Shown piece after piece: positions 1-64,000 of a stretch of DNA of 64,000 bases. The notes under the pieces were generated by a model. The model did not search any database and was not told the origin of the DNA. It was given only the letters and a program-made list of their open reading frames with translations. The stretch's first letter is position 1. Every line of letters begins with the position of its first letter. Source of the stretch: Amoebophrya sp. A120 (taxonomy: Eukaryota; Sar; Dinophyceae; Syndiniales; Amoebophryaceae); assembly GCA_905178155.1 (NCBI GenBank), contig CAJINV010000004.1, positions 342,969-406,968 of the forward strand, read 5' to 3'. The translations under genes and the position numbers were made by a program.

Positions 1-64000
<64,000 letters not shown>

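Overview
The window is a piece of a eukaryotic nuclear genome. It most resembles a dinoflagellate-type alveolate, possibly a Syndiniales parasite such as Amoebophrya. The basis is what is known of introner elements with terminal inverted repeats and non-canonical splice sites in those genomes; the assignment is inference, not a match I could run. Coding parts are GC-rich, insertions are AT-rich, and one assembly gap (N) is present.

Main result: the whole 64 kb appears to be the interior of ONE gene on the + strand. A single reading frame can be followed from base 1 to base 64000 if 120 introns are removed, leaving about 20.9 kb (about 6,970 codons) of coding sequence. Two introns are conventional GT-AG (34872-35238 and 41543-47511). 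The other 118 are insertion elements of 109 bp to 2.3 kb. Each begins TAT and ends ATA (a few ends have one changed base), carries terminal inverted repeats, and is flanked by a 5-bp direct repeat of exon sequence. The frame stays open only if the element plus one copy of the 5-bp repeat is removed, so most splice boundaries cannot be GT-AG. I sort the elements into 13 families by terminal sequence (A 27, B 15, C 11, D 21, E 12, F 8, G 6, H 8, I 3, J 2, K 3, L 1, M 1). A fourteenth family (N) is seen only nested inside another element.

Protein layout, N to C: an unrecognised charged region (1-3594); galactose-binding (discoidin/fucolectin-like) domains ending in a CGIE-type motif (about 3863-9000); an acidic low-complexity linker (9000-10400); Cys-rich segments and further beta-rich domains (10400-13150); two copies of a Cys/GCS domain (15508-19100); the clearest fucolectin-like domain (19100-19500) and the end of another (to 20240); a very long coiled coil (20240-38640) whose middle is built of 29-residue repeats; then about 15 tandem copies of an unrecognised 150-190 residue module with a GTD motif near its start and a Trp-Pro (WP) motif in its second half, joined by Thr-rich linkers (38640-64000, continuing beyond the window). 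This looks like a giant extracellular or surface adhesin-like protein: sugar-binding head, coiled-coil stalk, repeated modules. That role is inference.

I found no tRNA, rRNA, second protein gene or spliced-leader gene. Long stretches without coding sequence are introns that have expanded by nested insertion or tandem repeats (1077-3397, 14188-15205, 41543-47511, 56322-57397, 59383-60973).
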